From positions 223,046,843 through 223,110,842 of the forward strand of contig NC_090989.1 of assembly GCF_041146395.1 (NCBI RefSeq): 64,000 nt of DNA, read 5' to 3'. This document shows, one piece after another, positions 1 to 11,998 of this stretch (the stretch's first letter is position 1; every line of letters begins with the position of its first letter). The notes beneath the pieces are model-generated. The model saw nothing but the letters and a program-made list of their open reading frames with translations, did no database searches and had not been told where the DNA came from. The position numbers and the translations under genes were made by a program. The stretch comes from Eulemur rufifrons (taxonomy: Eukaryota; Chordata; Mammalia; Primates; Lemuridae).

Positions 1-44
1 GATTTGGTCCAGAGCTGTAGAGGCAAAGTATTTGCCCACAGTGT

Positions 45-230
45 GCTAGAATGGAAAGAGCATCTGCTTTGCAGGACAACAGACCTGGATTCAAATTCAG
101 CTCATCAGCACACTGAAGTCATTTAATAGTGACGTTTGGCAAATTAGTTAACCTCTTTGTTCCTATTTCCACACCAAAATAAGGGAATACTAATCAATAC
201 TTCAGGGGGTTGTTGTGAGGATCTCGTTCT
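45..230 (+). repeat. MIR SINE
   Basis: The sequence follows the MIR core in order: a GGATTCAAATTCAGCTC block, the AGTTAACCTCTTTGTTCC block, and a TTGTTGTGAGGATC tail. It is heavily diverged, as expected for a SINE family that predates the placental radiation. Confidence 0.75.
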
Positions 231-454
231 TTAGTTATGTCAAGTTATTTCTAACCTAGTTCCTTGTCCTTTCCTTTTTCTGACATTCCACTTCACTCTC
301 AGTTCTTATAGCTGACTGGAGTGTTTCCTGAAGGAGACCCTGTCTGGGCTTGAGTCAGGAAGATTCAGCAGTTTGTCAGAGAGGAGAGAGGGCCCATGGT
401 TGTATGTGTTACTGGGCACCACTGATGGCTAAGAGATACAGGCTTTGTAACAGG

Positions 455-640
455 AATTACCATTCAGTGCTTACTGTATGTCAGATTCTGTCCTAACACT
501 CCAGGGGTTTTAATCATCTAATACCCCTATGATAGCTCCATTTTACATATGAAGAGGACACTAGGAACAGAGAGATTAAGTGATTTTCCCAAGAACTCCC
601 ATAAATGGTGGAGCTGGCCTCTAAACCCAGCAACTACTAT
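455..640 (-). repeat. MIR SINE, reverse orientation
   Basis: It reads as the reverse complement of MIR: CTCCATTTTACATATGAAGAGGA, then AGAGATTAAGTGATTTTCCCAAG, then a GGAGCTGGCCTCTAAACCCAG-like end. Divergence is high and the boundaries are approximate. Confidence 0.7.
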
Positions 641-1159
641 TGCCCTTCTGGGGGAGACCCACCGGTAAAGGAAGCATTACTTTGATCAGCCTTCCTCTCT
701 CTTCACACAGCCACAAAATGAAAAGCGAGGCTTAGGTATTTTGTTAGTTTTTGTCTTGTGCTGCTGTACAGAAGTCTTCTCATGGAGGATAAACTTGTCT
801 TCACTTACGGCGGCAGGGAGGAGAGTTGTGTTAGAAGTACAAACGAATAGCACCTGCCATTGATCACACACATTTTCTTTAATGTGGAAAGGGAGAGCCC
901 AAAGGACTAAGTACCAATTTACCTAGGTAGTATAATGGCATTTTGAAAAATTGTAGATGTCAGAAGAAATTCCAGAGGCTTTCCCATCATACATAAACTT
1001 TTCCATATAACTACTTGACTACTAGGTGGTTTTTTTGTTATTGCCATTTATTTTACAAGTTTAGAAATTTAGATGGTTTTGCTGTAGGAACAACTGCCTC
1101 ATTATTTCAACTTCTTTGATTAATTGATGTTAAAAATATTCATCTCTTGGCTGGTAAGT

Positions 1160-1300
1160 CGCAGTAGCTCACAACACTGTGAGGTTGATGTTACCATCCC
1201 CATTTTACAGGTGAGGAGACTGAGGTCCCAAGAGGTACCTGTGAGTAGTAGGTGGAGAAGCTGGGATTCAAACCCACGTGGTGTGGTTCTAAGGAAGGCA
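1160..1300 (-). repeat. MIR SINE fragment, reverse orientation
   Basis: The blocks CCCATTTTACAGGTGAGGAG, ACTGAGGTCCCAAGAGG and AAGCTGGGATTCAAACCCA are the reverse-oriented MIR core. An open frame of about 100 codons crosses this copy but is explained by the repeat. Confidence 0.75.
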
Positions 1301-2689
1301 TATGCTCTTATGACTCCTTGGAGCTGCTTTTGGGAAGGGACCAAATCTTATTCATCTTCAGCCAGCTCAGTACCTGGCTTGTTGAAGATGCTCACAAAAC
1401 TTATTAAGTGGGTAAATAATTTGAAGATGTATTAGGGAAGACCTGCTTCCAAAGAATTTATGATCTGAATAAGAGGATAATATTTATATAAGTAACCAAG
1501 TAAGATACTCATAAAGATTGTATAAAGTTAAAATGAAAAATTTTTTCCAGTTTGGTAGGTCAGGGTAGCTTTTATGGAGAAAGGTATTTAAGAGCTCTTG
1601 AGAAATAAAAAAAAATTATATATTTTTTAGTATTCAGAGATGGGAAGACATTTCTGGCAGAAAGAATAGCAAGTAGGTAAGTCTTGAGTTATGTTCAGAG
1701 AAGAGAAGGTAGGCAGGTAAAAAGTGTGTTCAGAAGATGGTGGGGTTTGGTTGGGGTGGAACGTAGCATGTGAAAGAAAGTAATGGATGGCTCAGCTGAT
1801 AAGGAGATTGGGACCAGGTTCCAGAAGGCCTCATTTCCTGGCTCATGTTCCCAGCACCCTGTGCTGTAGTGATACTCTGGTAATCATAACCTCTCAGAGA
1901 GCAGACAGTGTGTGAAGTCCCATGCCTCTTTATCTTTGTTTAACTTTTTCCAGTATGGTAAGGCAACACCTTTACAGCTTTATTCACTTACAGTCTTCCA
2001 GGGGTACTCCAGCAACAATTAATTGCAGCTGTAAGGGTGGGTCCCAAAATGTAGTATATGCTTCTACATCATAATTATTTAATTTTGCCTTCTATAATTA
2101 TTTGTTTGTATGTTCTCTCCAAATTAGAGGGCAAAATCAGGTCTTATTTGTCATTATATCCATTCTCTCAGTCCTAAGGGCCTAGTTTGATCTTTGCCCA
2201 TAGTCAATTCTTGGAATATTTGTGGAGTTAATAGTGATATAGAACATTATATTTATTTTTCTTGGTAAGTATTAAATTAGTGCCAAAAACTACTAAAAGC
2301 AAGAGAATGAAGAGGTCAATTAGATTATTCTTTATGGGCAGATTGTGTTTATACATGTAATGGCTTGTAATGAGTAGGATGGAGGTCAAAAATAAATGTA
2401 TGTTGATCCAGCTGTTTGTTGCTCATTTAGTAAATATTACAGTATATTCAGTGGTAATGAAATCATGAGTTCAAAATTAATGTTTATATCTTATTAAGAT
2501 GGTGAGCGTAGAATAATTGATTTTGTTGTGAACTAGAGCGTTTAAAAATGACTATAGGATGTATTTTCGTGTGTTCTTAGATTTTAAAAGTTTATCTTTT
2601 ACTTAAACACCGAAAATGTCCCAGTTATTTATTATAGACAGATACTTCAACTGTAGTATAATTGATTTGTTAAAAGCAGCCAGATGTTG

Positions 2690-2866
2690 ACTGTGCGTCA
2701 TGCTAATTGGGTGACTATGGACAAATTGCTTAAACTCTATAAATCTTAGTTTCCCTATCTGTAAAGTGGAATAAGAATATTTTGGACTGTGATGATGAGA
2801 ATTCAATGAAATAATGTAAATAAAGTACTTAATACCATGCCCAGTACACAGTAGTAATGATTGTCT
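2690..2866 (+). repeat. MIR SINE
   Basis: The order of blocks is MIR-like: a GGTGACTATGGACAAATTGC segment, then TTTCCCTATCTGTAAAGTGG, then a GATGATGAGAATTCAATGAA tail and a CCCAGTACACAGTAG end. Boundaries are approximate. Confidence 0.75.
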
Positions 2867-3099
2867 TCATTCTTTTATTTACTTGGCATTTAATATGAGC
2901 TTAGTAATGTTGCCTTAATTTAGTATTATGCCTCTAGATTGATAATCTTCAAATTCTCTTTTTAATTTTAGTAAAACAAAGAAAATATGTGTAAATTTTA
3001 CTGATTTTGTTCTTTTAAATACAGACTTATGCAGTTTATTTAAATATATTAGAATTCTGTCAAGACCATGATAAATAGCTAATGAATATGAATAGCCTT

Positions 3100-3720
3100 T
3101 TTATAAGATGAACTATAAGTAGTATACAACAATGGAAAAATGTTCATATTAGTAAATGTAAATTAAGATATAAATTAAAATAGAAACAAAATATAATTTT
3201 TTTATCTGCCACACTCATTTTTTAAGTGTAATTATAGAGGACAGTTATAAGGACATAAGTACACTCATGTTATTCTTGGTAGTGTAAATAGATACAGTCC
3301 CTTTGGAGGACAATTTGGAAATGCTTAGTAGGGACCATGCTGATTTTTATATTGTTTTTGACATAGTGTTTCTACTTTGGGAAATATATCTTAAGAAAAT
3401 AATCTATAAGACAAAAAGTCTGTTTAAAAATGTTTATAGCATTATTATCTTAACAGTAAAAAAAAGAATAAGATAAATGATAGTATATAAAAGTAAGGGA
3501 TTGTTATGCAACTGTTAAAAATACATACTGTAGCAATATAAGAGAATGCATATAAAATAATAGTGAAAAACAGAACAAAATTGTACATTTATCATTGCTA
3601 AAGCCACATGTAAAATATGTGCAAGAAAAGATTTTTGTAGGAGAATGTACATGAATTATGTTGAGTGGGTTGGATTATGAATGGTTTTTTCTTTTGAAAT
3701 ATGCACACATAGTAAATACT
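3100..3720 (+). repeat. Old L1/HAL1-like 3' fragment
   Basis: The AT-rich sequence has the feel of the 3' end of an ancient LINE of the L1M/HAL1 type: a CCTTTGGAGGACAATTTGG block followed by a TTCTACTTTGGGAAATATAT block and a long A-rich tail. Assignment is by resemblance only and subfamily cannot be given. Confidence 0.45.
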
Positions 3721-4084
3721 TAAGATATTTGTGGAATGAAATGAATAGTGGCATAGAAATTGTGTTTCTTTTCCTTGGTAAATATTAAAGCAGTGTCAAA
3801 AACTGGTAAAAGAATGAAGAGATTAATTAGATTATTTTTATAGGTATGTTGTAAAATTGTTTCACTGTTGACTTCCAGAAGAGTTATACTTACCATAAGT
3901 AGGAGAAAGTCTTGGGGATAATTTTCACTTCCCTGACAGTTTAGAACAAGGTACTTATTATTGTAATTAATATGATGTGACATATGTTAGTATAATGTGC
4001 TACAGAGAGAGCCTTAAAAGAAAGAGAAGCTGGGCTTTAAAGGGTAGGACTGCTTGTTTTTAATATGGCTTCTCTTTATTCTAG

Positions 4085-4151
4085 AATTGATAGATGTCAC
4101 ATGCACCCTGCTGCTTCTAAACCCAGACTTTACCACTGCATGGAATGTGAG
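4085..4151 (+). CDS. PTAR1: PTAR1 internal coding exon (67 nt)
   Basis: The exon lies between acceptor TTCTAG at 4084 and donor GTAGGT from 4152. Taking one G from the preceding exon, it reads ELIDVTCTLLLLNPDFTTAW and on to NV, leaving AG of an Arg codon that the next exon completes. The NPDFTTAWNVR stretch is a protein prenyltransferase alpha-subunit repeat (PFTA, pattern N-x-x-x-x-W-x-x-R). PTAR1 is the alpha-like subunit that pairs with RABGGTB as geranylgeranyltransferase III, whose reported substrates include the SNARE YKT6 and the F-box protein FBXL2. By my recollection of the ~402-residue human protein, this exon starts near residue 86. It is small and was not visible as a long open frame. 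It was found from its splice sites and motif. Confidence 0.92.
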
Positions 4152-4882
4152 GTAGGTATGTCATTTTCATCAGTGATAAGCTGAAGTTTGTTCACTTTCT
4201 GAAGACATATAAACCTCATGAGTTGTTAGCTTTTTGAAAACGAAATATAAACCGTATATCCATGGCATCTTACATCTTCTACCTATTCTTTATAATATCT
4301 CCATGAAGATTGTAACACATACACTTTGCCCCTTTTTGCACATCTATGTCTGTTCTCCGTCAACTTTCTTGCCTGAAACATAAATTCTCATGTTGAGTTA
4401 TAGTATACTGTGGATACATGTTGTATTTATTTTTCTTTTTGAGGGATGGGGGAGTAACAGGCAATGGCATAATTGGTTGGACCGTAAGGCCTTGGTTGGC
4501 GTATTTGAGATGCACTACAGTGCAGTGGAAAGTGTGTGAGGTGAAAAAGAAGGTAGTCAAGCTTTACTCTGATTTTTACCCAGAGCAACTAAAAGGATGG
4601 AGTTGCCATTTGCTGCAATGGGGATGTCTGGAAGAGAAGTAGATTTAGGTGGGGGCAAGGGGTGCTGGTTAGAGGTCAAGAATTTGGTTTGGAGCATGTT
4701 AGGTTTATGTACAAGTAGTTGCATATTAATCTGAAGTTCAGGGGAAAGGTCTGGGCCAGATAAAAATTTCAGAATCACTAGCATGTGTTTTGAAAGCCTT
4801 GAAGCTGTTTGAGATTCCCCAAAAGAGTTGGTGGAGCTAGAGAAGACTGAGCACTGGGACACTCCAGTTTCCTAGAGTAGAA

Positions 4883-5175
4883 CAGTCCAGTACAGTAGCC
4901 ACTAGCCACACATGGCTGTTGAGCCTTTGAAATGTGACCTTTCTCAATTGAGATGTGCTGTAAGTGTAAACTACACATCAGATTTTGAAGACTAAATGCC
5001 CCCAAAATGAAATATCTCAATAATTTATACTGATTGTTTAAATTATAGCATTTTGGATGTATTGAAGTAAATAAAATATATTTATACTTGTGTTTAATAT
5101 AGCTGTTAGAAAATTTAAAATCACATATATGGCTCACATTTGTGACTCACATTATATTTCTATTGGACAGCACTG
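4883..5175 (-). mobile_element. hAT-type nonautonomous DNA transposon (MER group), reverse orientation
   Basis: The ends are inverted: CAGTCCAGTACAGTAGCCAC at the left and TCTATTGGACAGCACTG at the right. The internal block AGCCACACATGGCTGTTGAG is the reverse of the block near the right end of the copy at 31,867-32,190, so the two are the same family in opposite orientation. A clear 8-bp target duplication was not seen. Confidence 0.65.
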
Positions 5176-5481
5176 TTCTAGCGTTTGCAAGATGAGGAAG
5201 AATCAGCAAAGGAGACTTTTAGGAAGGTACTATGAACTTATAATTGAGAGCTTTCTTGAGGGTAGGGACTGTGTTTTTCCCCCTTTGTTTCCTTAGTATC
5301 AAACTGTAGTGCCTGTCACGTAATGGATATGCAGTTTGCAAACTGGGCACTGAAAACAAATCAAATTCAGTGAAAAAGAAATGAGGGTAATAGGGAAGTG
5401 GGAGTGCCATTTTTATTCATTTTCTAACATTCCTCATCAATAGAGAGGAACTGGAAATCCTTCAGCAAAAAATTCTTACTA

Positions 5482-5545
5482 GCACAATGTATATATGTAC
5501 ATATATGTGTATATATATCTGTAACACATGTACACACACATTCAT
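5482..5545. repeat. Imperfect (TA/TG)n microsatellite
   Basis: A run of alternating purine-pyrimidine dinucleotides (TATATGTACATATATGTG and onward to CACACACA) with interruptions. It is simple sequence without coding potential. Confidence 0.8.
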
Positions 5546-6504
5546 TGTATGTTCTATAGGACAGTTCAGCATAAGAGAAAAAAACCTAGTCTTACAATTC
5601 ATGGAACTTAGTCCATTTTCATCAGTTAACTAGCATTTAATTGTACACAAAACCCTTAATTTCTCAAGAGTTAGTTTCTTTTCCTGTGAAATGAAAGATT
5701 TGAACTAGGCAAATTTTTCATGATTCTTTTGAAACTCTTTTTTGATTATGTGTGATTTGGTCTTATGAAGGGAAATTGCTCCATTAATCTAACTTCAGTG
5801 ATATTTATTACAGATATTTATTAATCTTGAAAATTATTGTAGTAAAATGATTAGTAAAGTTTTGTGTTAGACAAGTAGAAAGGGAATCTTGATTTTTTTT
5901 TTTTTAAATTTATTGTGAATATGTATTCTAGTAAATCTTGATTAGTATTGGTAAGATTGATTGACATATGAAGACATAGAGTCATGGGTACATTCTGAGC
6001 AAAACTTTGGAAGTAAACTGCTCTAACCCTGTAAACTCTTTGCAGATCAGATACTCAGCACTTTATGTTTAATTGTTTATTTCTTCTGCAGTAATCTGGA
6101 AGGTCTTGAGTGATTCTGACTGTGTTTTTTAAACTGTTAAAATATGATATAATACACCTCTAGTTCAATTTGTGGGTGTTGCAGTCTTAGGGAAAAAAAG
6201 TAAGGGCTAAGTTTTTGAACTCATCTCCTGTGATTATAGTGAGTGATGCACATGGTTTAAAATTCCAGCTGGTAATAAAAAAAAAAAAAACTGCTACTTT
6301 TTGCTTTGAATTTGTTTTGAAAATTGGTGAATTGCTTGATGAAAGAGGTTGACTTCATTATAATGTCCTATTTTTTTCATCAGTCTGTCTACTTAGAATA
6401 AGCAAAACATCTTTGAACAACTAGACACCAAAAACTCCGGTGTTTCTTTGATGTCTTTACTCCCAGCCTATTGATTTAAGTTGGCAACTTTATTTTATGC
6501 AGAT

Positions 6505-6605
6505 TTGATGTTTGGTTCTGACACTTTGAGCTAGGAAACCTTGAGCAAGTTACTGGATTCCTCCAAGACTCAATTTCCTCATCTGTAACATTGAGATAAT
6601 AGTAG
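6505..6605 (+). repeat. MIR SINE fragment
   Basis: Core MIR blocks are present: GACACTTTGAGCTAGG, CCTTGAGCAAGTTACTGGA and CAATTTCCTCATCTGTAACA. Only the middle of the element is recognisable. Confidence 0.75.
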
Positions 6606-7805
6606 CTTGAACCATATGAAATTGTTTTTTCTAACACTCTAATGGTTTTAGAAATGGCTGATTCTTGAACCAGGGCAGAAAATGTACAAGATGAGCCTGG
6701 AGCATCTTGTAGAGCCAGAAAGTAAGAAACTGCTTAAAAAACAATCTGTTGGAAATATGTCAAAGGAATGCAGGAGCCAACTGAAAGAGCTTCCAGTGGC
6801 CAAAGCTGGAATGATTTGAACAACAAAATAAATAACATAGTGTTGTATTATATCCCAAAGTATAAAATGGATATCTGTGAGTCCACACTGGAATGAATGG
6901 GTGAATGAATACATAAATAAGAGACGAGACAAATGGTACCCATTAATTTACCTAGATAACCCTCCTCAAGGAGGTGGAGCATAGCTCTGTACTTCTTAAG
7001 AGTAAGCTGTGCACTGAATCAGAAAATCATAATGACATTCTTCGGAAAAGTAGTGAAAAAACCGTCAGCCAGGTAATCTAGATCAACATCAACAGTGATA
7101 ATTCATGTTGATGCTATGTGCTGCTGATTGGATGCGATGAAAATGACACTTTACCTCTGTGGTCTTTTCCCCCAAACCCATATCCCCAATCTAATGATAA
7201 GAAAAACATTGTACAAAATACTGACCAGTATTCTCATAACTGTCAAGACCACCAAGGAGCCTAAAGTAGGTATAACAACCCAATGTAATGTATCCTGAAG
7301 GGAACCCTAGAACAGAAAAAAGACATTTGGTAAAAACTAAAGAATATGCCTGAAAACTAGGTTATGTGATCACCATAATATAAACACTTTGCATATATTT
7401 AGTATCTTTTTAAAGTGATCTTTAAAAAACTTGCTTACAACAATATCCTGCCCTTACAAATGATCAAGCCTCCCCACAGGAATGTTTATTAAATTGATAT
7501 TAAAATTTTGCTTTGTTTTAAATTATTCTGTCAGGTGATCTCTTTAAGCATTCACACATACCATTGATGAAATTGTTTCATATGTCTTCCCAAAATACTA
7601 CTTGGTTGTTGAAATAAAGAATTAAGAGAGTGTCTATAATTTAAGAAATTTTATAAAAAGTTAGTTATAAGGTGACTCCCTCTTTTCTGAAGGAAATTTT
7701 GATTGTCTCTTCTTATATATAGGTATATATGGGAGTACAAATAGGCAGTTGTAAATAAGAGGTCTTAAGTAAATTGAAATTAAGCTTAATATAATAAATT
7801 CTTTG

Positions 7806-7975
7806 CAGTAGTCATTTTCAAACTTTAATGTGCATCACCTGAAGGGCTTGTTGTAAAACACAGATTGCTTTGCCCACCTGAGTTTCTGATTCAGTGGGTC
7901 TGGGCTGAGGCCTGAGAATCTGCATTTCTTTTGCTAAGTACCAGATGATGCTAATGTTATAGTCAGGCGCTCCAC
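7806..7975 (+). mobile_element. MER5-like hAT-Charlie relic
   Basis: The blocks CATTTTCAAACTTTAATGTG, CATCACCTGAAGGGCTTGTT, GATTCAGTGGGTCTGGGC and GAGAATCTGCATTTC occur in the order seen in MER5-group elements. Divergence is high, no intact terminal repeats remain, and the exact subfamily is uncertain. Confidence 0.65.
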
Positions 7976-8415
7976 TTAAGTTACTTACCTAAAAATGGTT
8001 ATAAAATGCAAGTATTTATCACTGTTTAATATTTACATTAAAAAGGAAGTTATTTTCCTTATCAAATACAAATTTAGAAATAGTACATTGCTGTTGGAAA
8101 GAAAATGTATTGTGGTATTTATGAACTAAATCTATCTAAATATTAATAGGTGAGCAGTAAAAGCTGGACTCTGTTTTTGTTGGCTTCAAGTTCTCTAAAA
8201 TAAATGAATAATCAGCCCTACCACAGGAAGGATATTTTAAGATGAACAAATATTAGCATATGATCTTATTTTATTATAAAATAATAGATACATTGAGAAT
8301 TAATTGGTAGTATAATCAGTAATATCAGCACCTATGAAAAACCCATCAGAGAAATTAAACATAAGTTGTATTTACCTGAGAAACAGGTAGAATGTTCTTG
8401 TATGACATTCTTTGT

Positions 8416-8752
8416 ACAGTTGGCCCTCTATATCCCTGGGTTCTGTATCTGTGGATTCAACCAATGACAGATTGAAAATATTTGGAAAAAATTGTGTCTG
8501 TATTAAACATCTGCAGACTTTTTTCTTGTCATTATTCTCTAAACAATAGTGTAACACTATTTACAAAGCATTTATGTATTAGGTATTATAAGTAATCTAG
8601 AGATGATTTAAAGTATATGGGAGGATATATATAGGTTATATGTAAATAATACACCATTTTATATCAGAGACTTAAGCGTTCTCTGATTTTGGTATTTTCA
8701 GGTGGTCCTGGAACCAATCCTCCACAGATGCCAAGGGATGATAGTAATTGCA
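8416..8752 (+). mobile_element. Tigger/MER2-group MITE
   Basis: It opens with CAGTTGGCCCTCTATATCCC, continues through GTGGATTCAACCAATGACAG and GGTATTATAAGTAATCTAGA, and closes with GGTCCTGGAACCAATCCTCC and CAGATGCCAAGGGATGA. The two ends are partly inverted copies of each other. A TA dinucleotide precedes the left end. It is nonautonomous, without a transposase frame. Confidence 0.7.
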
Positions 8753-8954
8753 TTGAAGCTTTGCTTGGGACTGAATAGTTTAAAACAACAAAAACCTTAC
8801 ATTTCTATTATTTCTGCTTATATTTCAAAAAGGAATGGCCTAGTATATCAAGGGTCACGCAAGTGTTTATATGGTAATACCTTTTTGGAAACTTATCCTA
8901 AGTAAGAGTACAAAAGAAAGAAGTCATAAGCACAAAGGTCCCCCCCACCCCCGA

Positions 8955-9240
8955 ATTCTTTTAAAATAGCAAAAAGTTAGAAACAACCTAAATATCTAAC
9001 ACTAGGGGAAAAGGTCATTAAATTACAGCATAACTACTGAATGAAAACTTTCATCATTTAAAATGTTCATTACAAAGATTAAATAGAGCCATGGAGAAAT
9101 TCTTAAGATGCAGTGAGCAAGATATATAAAATTATATGTTAAAATATATATGCATATGGGAAAAGGTAGAAGGGAAAATTCAAATTCAAAAATAAAAATA
9201 GTAATTTTGTTAGTGATTCAGTGAAAGATTTTTTCCTTAC
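8955..9240 (+). repeat. Old L1/HAL1-like 3' tail
   Basis: A block of the kind AAAAGTTAGAAACAACCTAA is followed by a segment around CATTAAATTACAGCATAACT and an A-rich tail. This is typical of 3' ends of ancient L1-related elements. No target duplication was seen and the subfamily is unknown. Confidence 0.45.
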
Positions 9241-9666
9241 ATCCCAATCATATTGTGTTTGTTTTATGTGTGGTTTTGTGATGAACTAGACCATGTCAAG
9301 TCCTATTTTGAAAGCTAGAGCAATTCTTCACTGGTATTGGATTGGCCCTATAAATACTGCTGTCAGGCGTTATAACTTTTGGAAATGAGATAGGCCAGAA
9401 AATCCCTTTTTCCTCTCCCAGTCAACTGAAGTTCCATTGTTGATTTTAAGAGCTGCTCCTTCTGCTTATTAATTTGTCATTTTGAGATTATGAGAATACG
9501 TTCTTGGTTACTGTGTGGGACATTTATGAGAGTTTCACATACCAGAATGGTTTTAGGTTTCTTTTTAATTCTTGGCAATTCCCTTCACAATGAGGTTATA
9601 TTAAAAGCCATGCAGAATGTTTTGATAAAAGGGTAAAGTAATTTTTTTTTAATTTTTCTTCTACAG

Positions 9667-9771
9667 GAAAGAGCTGATCCTGTCTGGCACTTTAAATCCA
9701 ATTAAAGATTTACATCTGGGAAAATTGGCCTTAACTAAGTTTCCAAAGAGTCCAGAAACATGGATTCACAG
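9667..9771 (+). CDS. PTAR1: PTAR1 internal coding exon (105 nt)
   Basis: Acceptor TTCTTCTACAG ends at 9666 and donor GTATGA starts at 9772. The first G completes an Arg codon, then the exon reads KELILSGTLNPIKDLHLGK, a LALTKFPKSPETWIH segment, and AG of the next Arg. SPETWIHRRW, completed across the junction, is a second PFTA-type helical repeat with the family Trp and Arg. Phase in and out is 2, matching both neighbours. Almost every residue agrees with what I remember of human PTAR1, so strong purifying selection is likely. Confidence 0.95.
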
Positions 9772-11581
9772 GTATGATTAATTTACAACATAGTATTCTT
9801 ACTTAGAATTCAGAATGGCTGGAGAAAGAAACGCAGCATGTGAGTGAGGCAGGGTCACATATTGGTTCAAAGCAGGAATTCTAAAGTCATATTACCTACG
9901 TTTAAATGTAGGGGCTATATCACTTTCTGCCTAAGTGTTCATGGGAAATTATTTAACCTCTCCAAGCCTCAATGTTCTCATTTGTAAAATAAGAATAATA
10001 ATTATACCTCTTTCATAGAGTTAATGGTTGCATTTACATGATATAATGCATGTAAACACTACCACGGTGCCTGGCACATACTAAATACTCAAATGTTTGC
10101 TATTATTATCATTATTATTATTATTAGATTGCATTTATATACTCAACTATAATGAACAACTTGGATTTTTAAATGCATTCTGTTGTGTTCCTGGTAAAGA
10201 TGATAGTAGTGATGATTGTGGTTATTAAAATTAACTTACAGAGGAAGTTAAGGGCAGCCAAGGTGAGTGATGTGTAAGCTGAGCTAAAGTTGTTAAGACC
10301 ATAAATGCAAAGAACATTTTTTGGTTAAATGGCTACGATAGCTAGAATACACATTAGGACTCTCAGAATCCTGGCTATGTGGAATCATCTTCCTCTCAGG
10401 CCCTATGTAACTACTGTCATTTGACTAAAATGAGATGGTGTGGGCTTGCTGGTTGGCATCAGTAGAGAAGTTACTCAGTTTATTAAGCAGCTCTTAACTT
10501 TTTCGTATATCCTGGGCATTTTTAGGATCTTATGTCCATTCGTTCAAGGTGTCTTAGCTATAACCTTGTCTTTGACTAACATCGCAGATCTATCAGCTCC
10601 TTCCAAACCACACAGTCAGTTGTGTTTTCTTCCTTACTAGAAATTGGGTTAGTAGACCTCAGAGAAGATTTTGTGGTTGGGGGTTTGGAAAGGTGATTGC
10701 AGGGGAAAGAACTATTGAATATGCATCCATCAATTTATTGGCTTGTCTAATTATTTTATAAAGTACTATTTTATTAAATAAAAAATCTCATTATTTGAAA
10801 ATCACAAAATGAGTCTTCTTACTCAAATTCCTGTACCTTTGGGTTAGAAATTTTTAGTCTAAAAGACTGCTTTCATATGGGGAAAATATTTGTACAAACT
10901 AAAGACATTAAGTAGTTAGAAATACTTTCTTAGTGCTTTCTATTTAAATGCGTACTAATGCAGATCTTAAATAGACCAAAAGAAAATCTGTGGATAAAGA
11001 CGTTTTGAAACCTCCTTAATGATTTATCTAATCATATTGTATTTGTTCTCTTTCAGATTTTATTCTGTAATGTAGAAATTTTGCTTAATGAAAGCTGTTA
11101 AAATGCATTTTCTTGTTTGCAAACAAATACACATAGAGTAAGGCATTCACATATAATTAAAAATGTGAACTATGACTCTTCTAATATTTAGCAGCCATTA
11201 ATTTATACCCCGTCACCGTTACTATCACCACCACCACCACACACACACACAGAACTGCCTTTACATTTCCTAGCCAGGTGAAGTTTTTACAGTTATTTTA
11301 GAATTAATGACATTTCTTTTTGACAAATTTTAAAGTTTTAGAAGGATTTTTTTTTCCCTGTATATCTCCACCCCCAGCCTCTTCATCCATACTGCTAAGT
11401 TTGTCTTTAAAAACTACAAAACAATATCCCCTACCCATATCCCAAAAACTAGGCTTATAGATAGGTATTATTTTGCATTGTCTGTGAATGGAAATTAAAT
11501 TAAGAACAACAAAAACTAATTGTTTTTCTTCTCTGGTTTATGTTCTTTCCTTGTTCTCTTTCCCGCATGCCACCTTAACAG
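9772..11581 (+). other. PTAR1: PTAR1 intron between exons at 9667 and 11582
   Basis: Starts GTATGA and ends in CACCTTAACAG after a long pyrimidine tract. It holds a full-length MIR near its start and a short CAC/CA simple repeat near 11,229-11,252. Nothing else beyond AT-rich unique sequence was recognised. Confidence 0.88.
9865..10125 (+). repeat. MIR SINE, near full length
   Basis: The whole MIR layout is visible: a diverged head, a TTATTTAACCTCTCCAAGCC block, CTCATTTGTAAAATAAGAAT, a GGTGCCTGGCACATACTAAA tail and a TATTATTATC end. It is one of the best preserved MIRs in the window. Confidence 0.85.
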
Positions 11582-11795
11582 GAGATGGGTGCTACAACAG
11601 CTAATTCAGGAAACCTCCTTGCCTTCCTTTGTAACCAAAGGAAACTTGGGAACAATTCCTGCAGAAAGGACACTTCGGCTAATACAAGAAGAGATGGAGG
11701 TCTGTGGTGAAGCAGCAGGGAGATACCCAAGCAACTATAATGCCTGGTCCCATCGCATCTGGGTTTTACAACACTTGGCCAAGCTAGATGTCAAG
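11582..11795 (+). CDS. PTAR1: PTAR1 internal coding exon (214 nt)
   Basis: Acceptor ends at 11581 and donor GTAGGA starts at 11796. After the G that completes an Arg codon, 71 codons follow: RWVLQQLIQETSLPSFVTKG, then an NLGTIPAERTLRLIQEEMEV stretch, and CGEAAGRYPSNYNAWSHRIW, VLQHLAKLDVK. NYNAWSHRIWVL is the clearest PFTA repeat in the protein (N-Y-x-x-W-x-x-R). The exon ends in phase 0. The upstream part of the open frame (from 11520) is intronic and does not belong to the protein. In farnesyl- and geranylgeranyltransferase alpha subunits these repeats form paired helices that wrap the beta subunit. Confidence 0.97.
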
Positions 11796-11998
11796 GTAGG
11801 ATATTACTCAGTCTCCTGGGTAGGCTGCCCATCTGCCATTAAAATATTCTGGTAGAAGTTTACCCTCAGAAGAGCTTTAAAGGAGTAGAGGAACCTAATA
11901 ATCTAGCAACACAAGAGGATCATGACAGCTAACACCTCCAGAGAAACCCTAGCAATTAAAAAAAAGGTTGTATTCCCCACCAGTGCAGTTTTTGGCTT

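Larger units (their letters stand above)
1..4084 (+). other. PTAR1: PTAR1 intron, 3' part (upstream exons outside window)
   Basis: This stretch precedes the first PTAR1 exon visible here and ends in a pyrimidine-rich acceptor (TTCTCTTTATTCTAG) at 4084. I looked for the N-terminal PTAR1 coding exons and found none, so they and the promoter must lie before base 1. It holds MIR copies (listed separately), L2-like tails around 1335-1425 and 2100-2230, and an AT-rich L1/HAL1-like tail at 3100-3720. The short open frames here have no coding character. That it is intronic is inferred from the exon that follows. Confidence 0.8.
4152..9666 (+). other. PTAR1: PTAR1 intron between exons at 4085 and 9667
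   Basis: The intron begins GTAGGT and ends in a T-rich tract and CTACAG. Its length is about 5.5 kb and its phase is 2. It contains a hAT-type relic (4883-5175), a MIR (6505-6605), a MER5-like element (7806-7975), a Tigger-group element (8416-8752) and an L1-like tail (8955-9240). I see no further exon or RNA gene in it. Confidence 0.88.

Noticed and set aside
11520..11581. In-frame ATG extension upstream of the exon at 11,582
   Set aside because: It spans the intron's pyrimidine tract and acceptor. The splice phase with the preceding exon fits exactly at 11,582.
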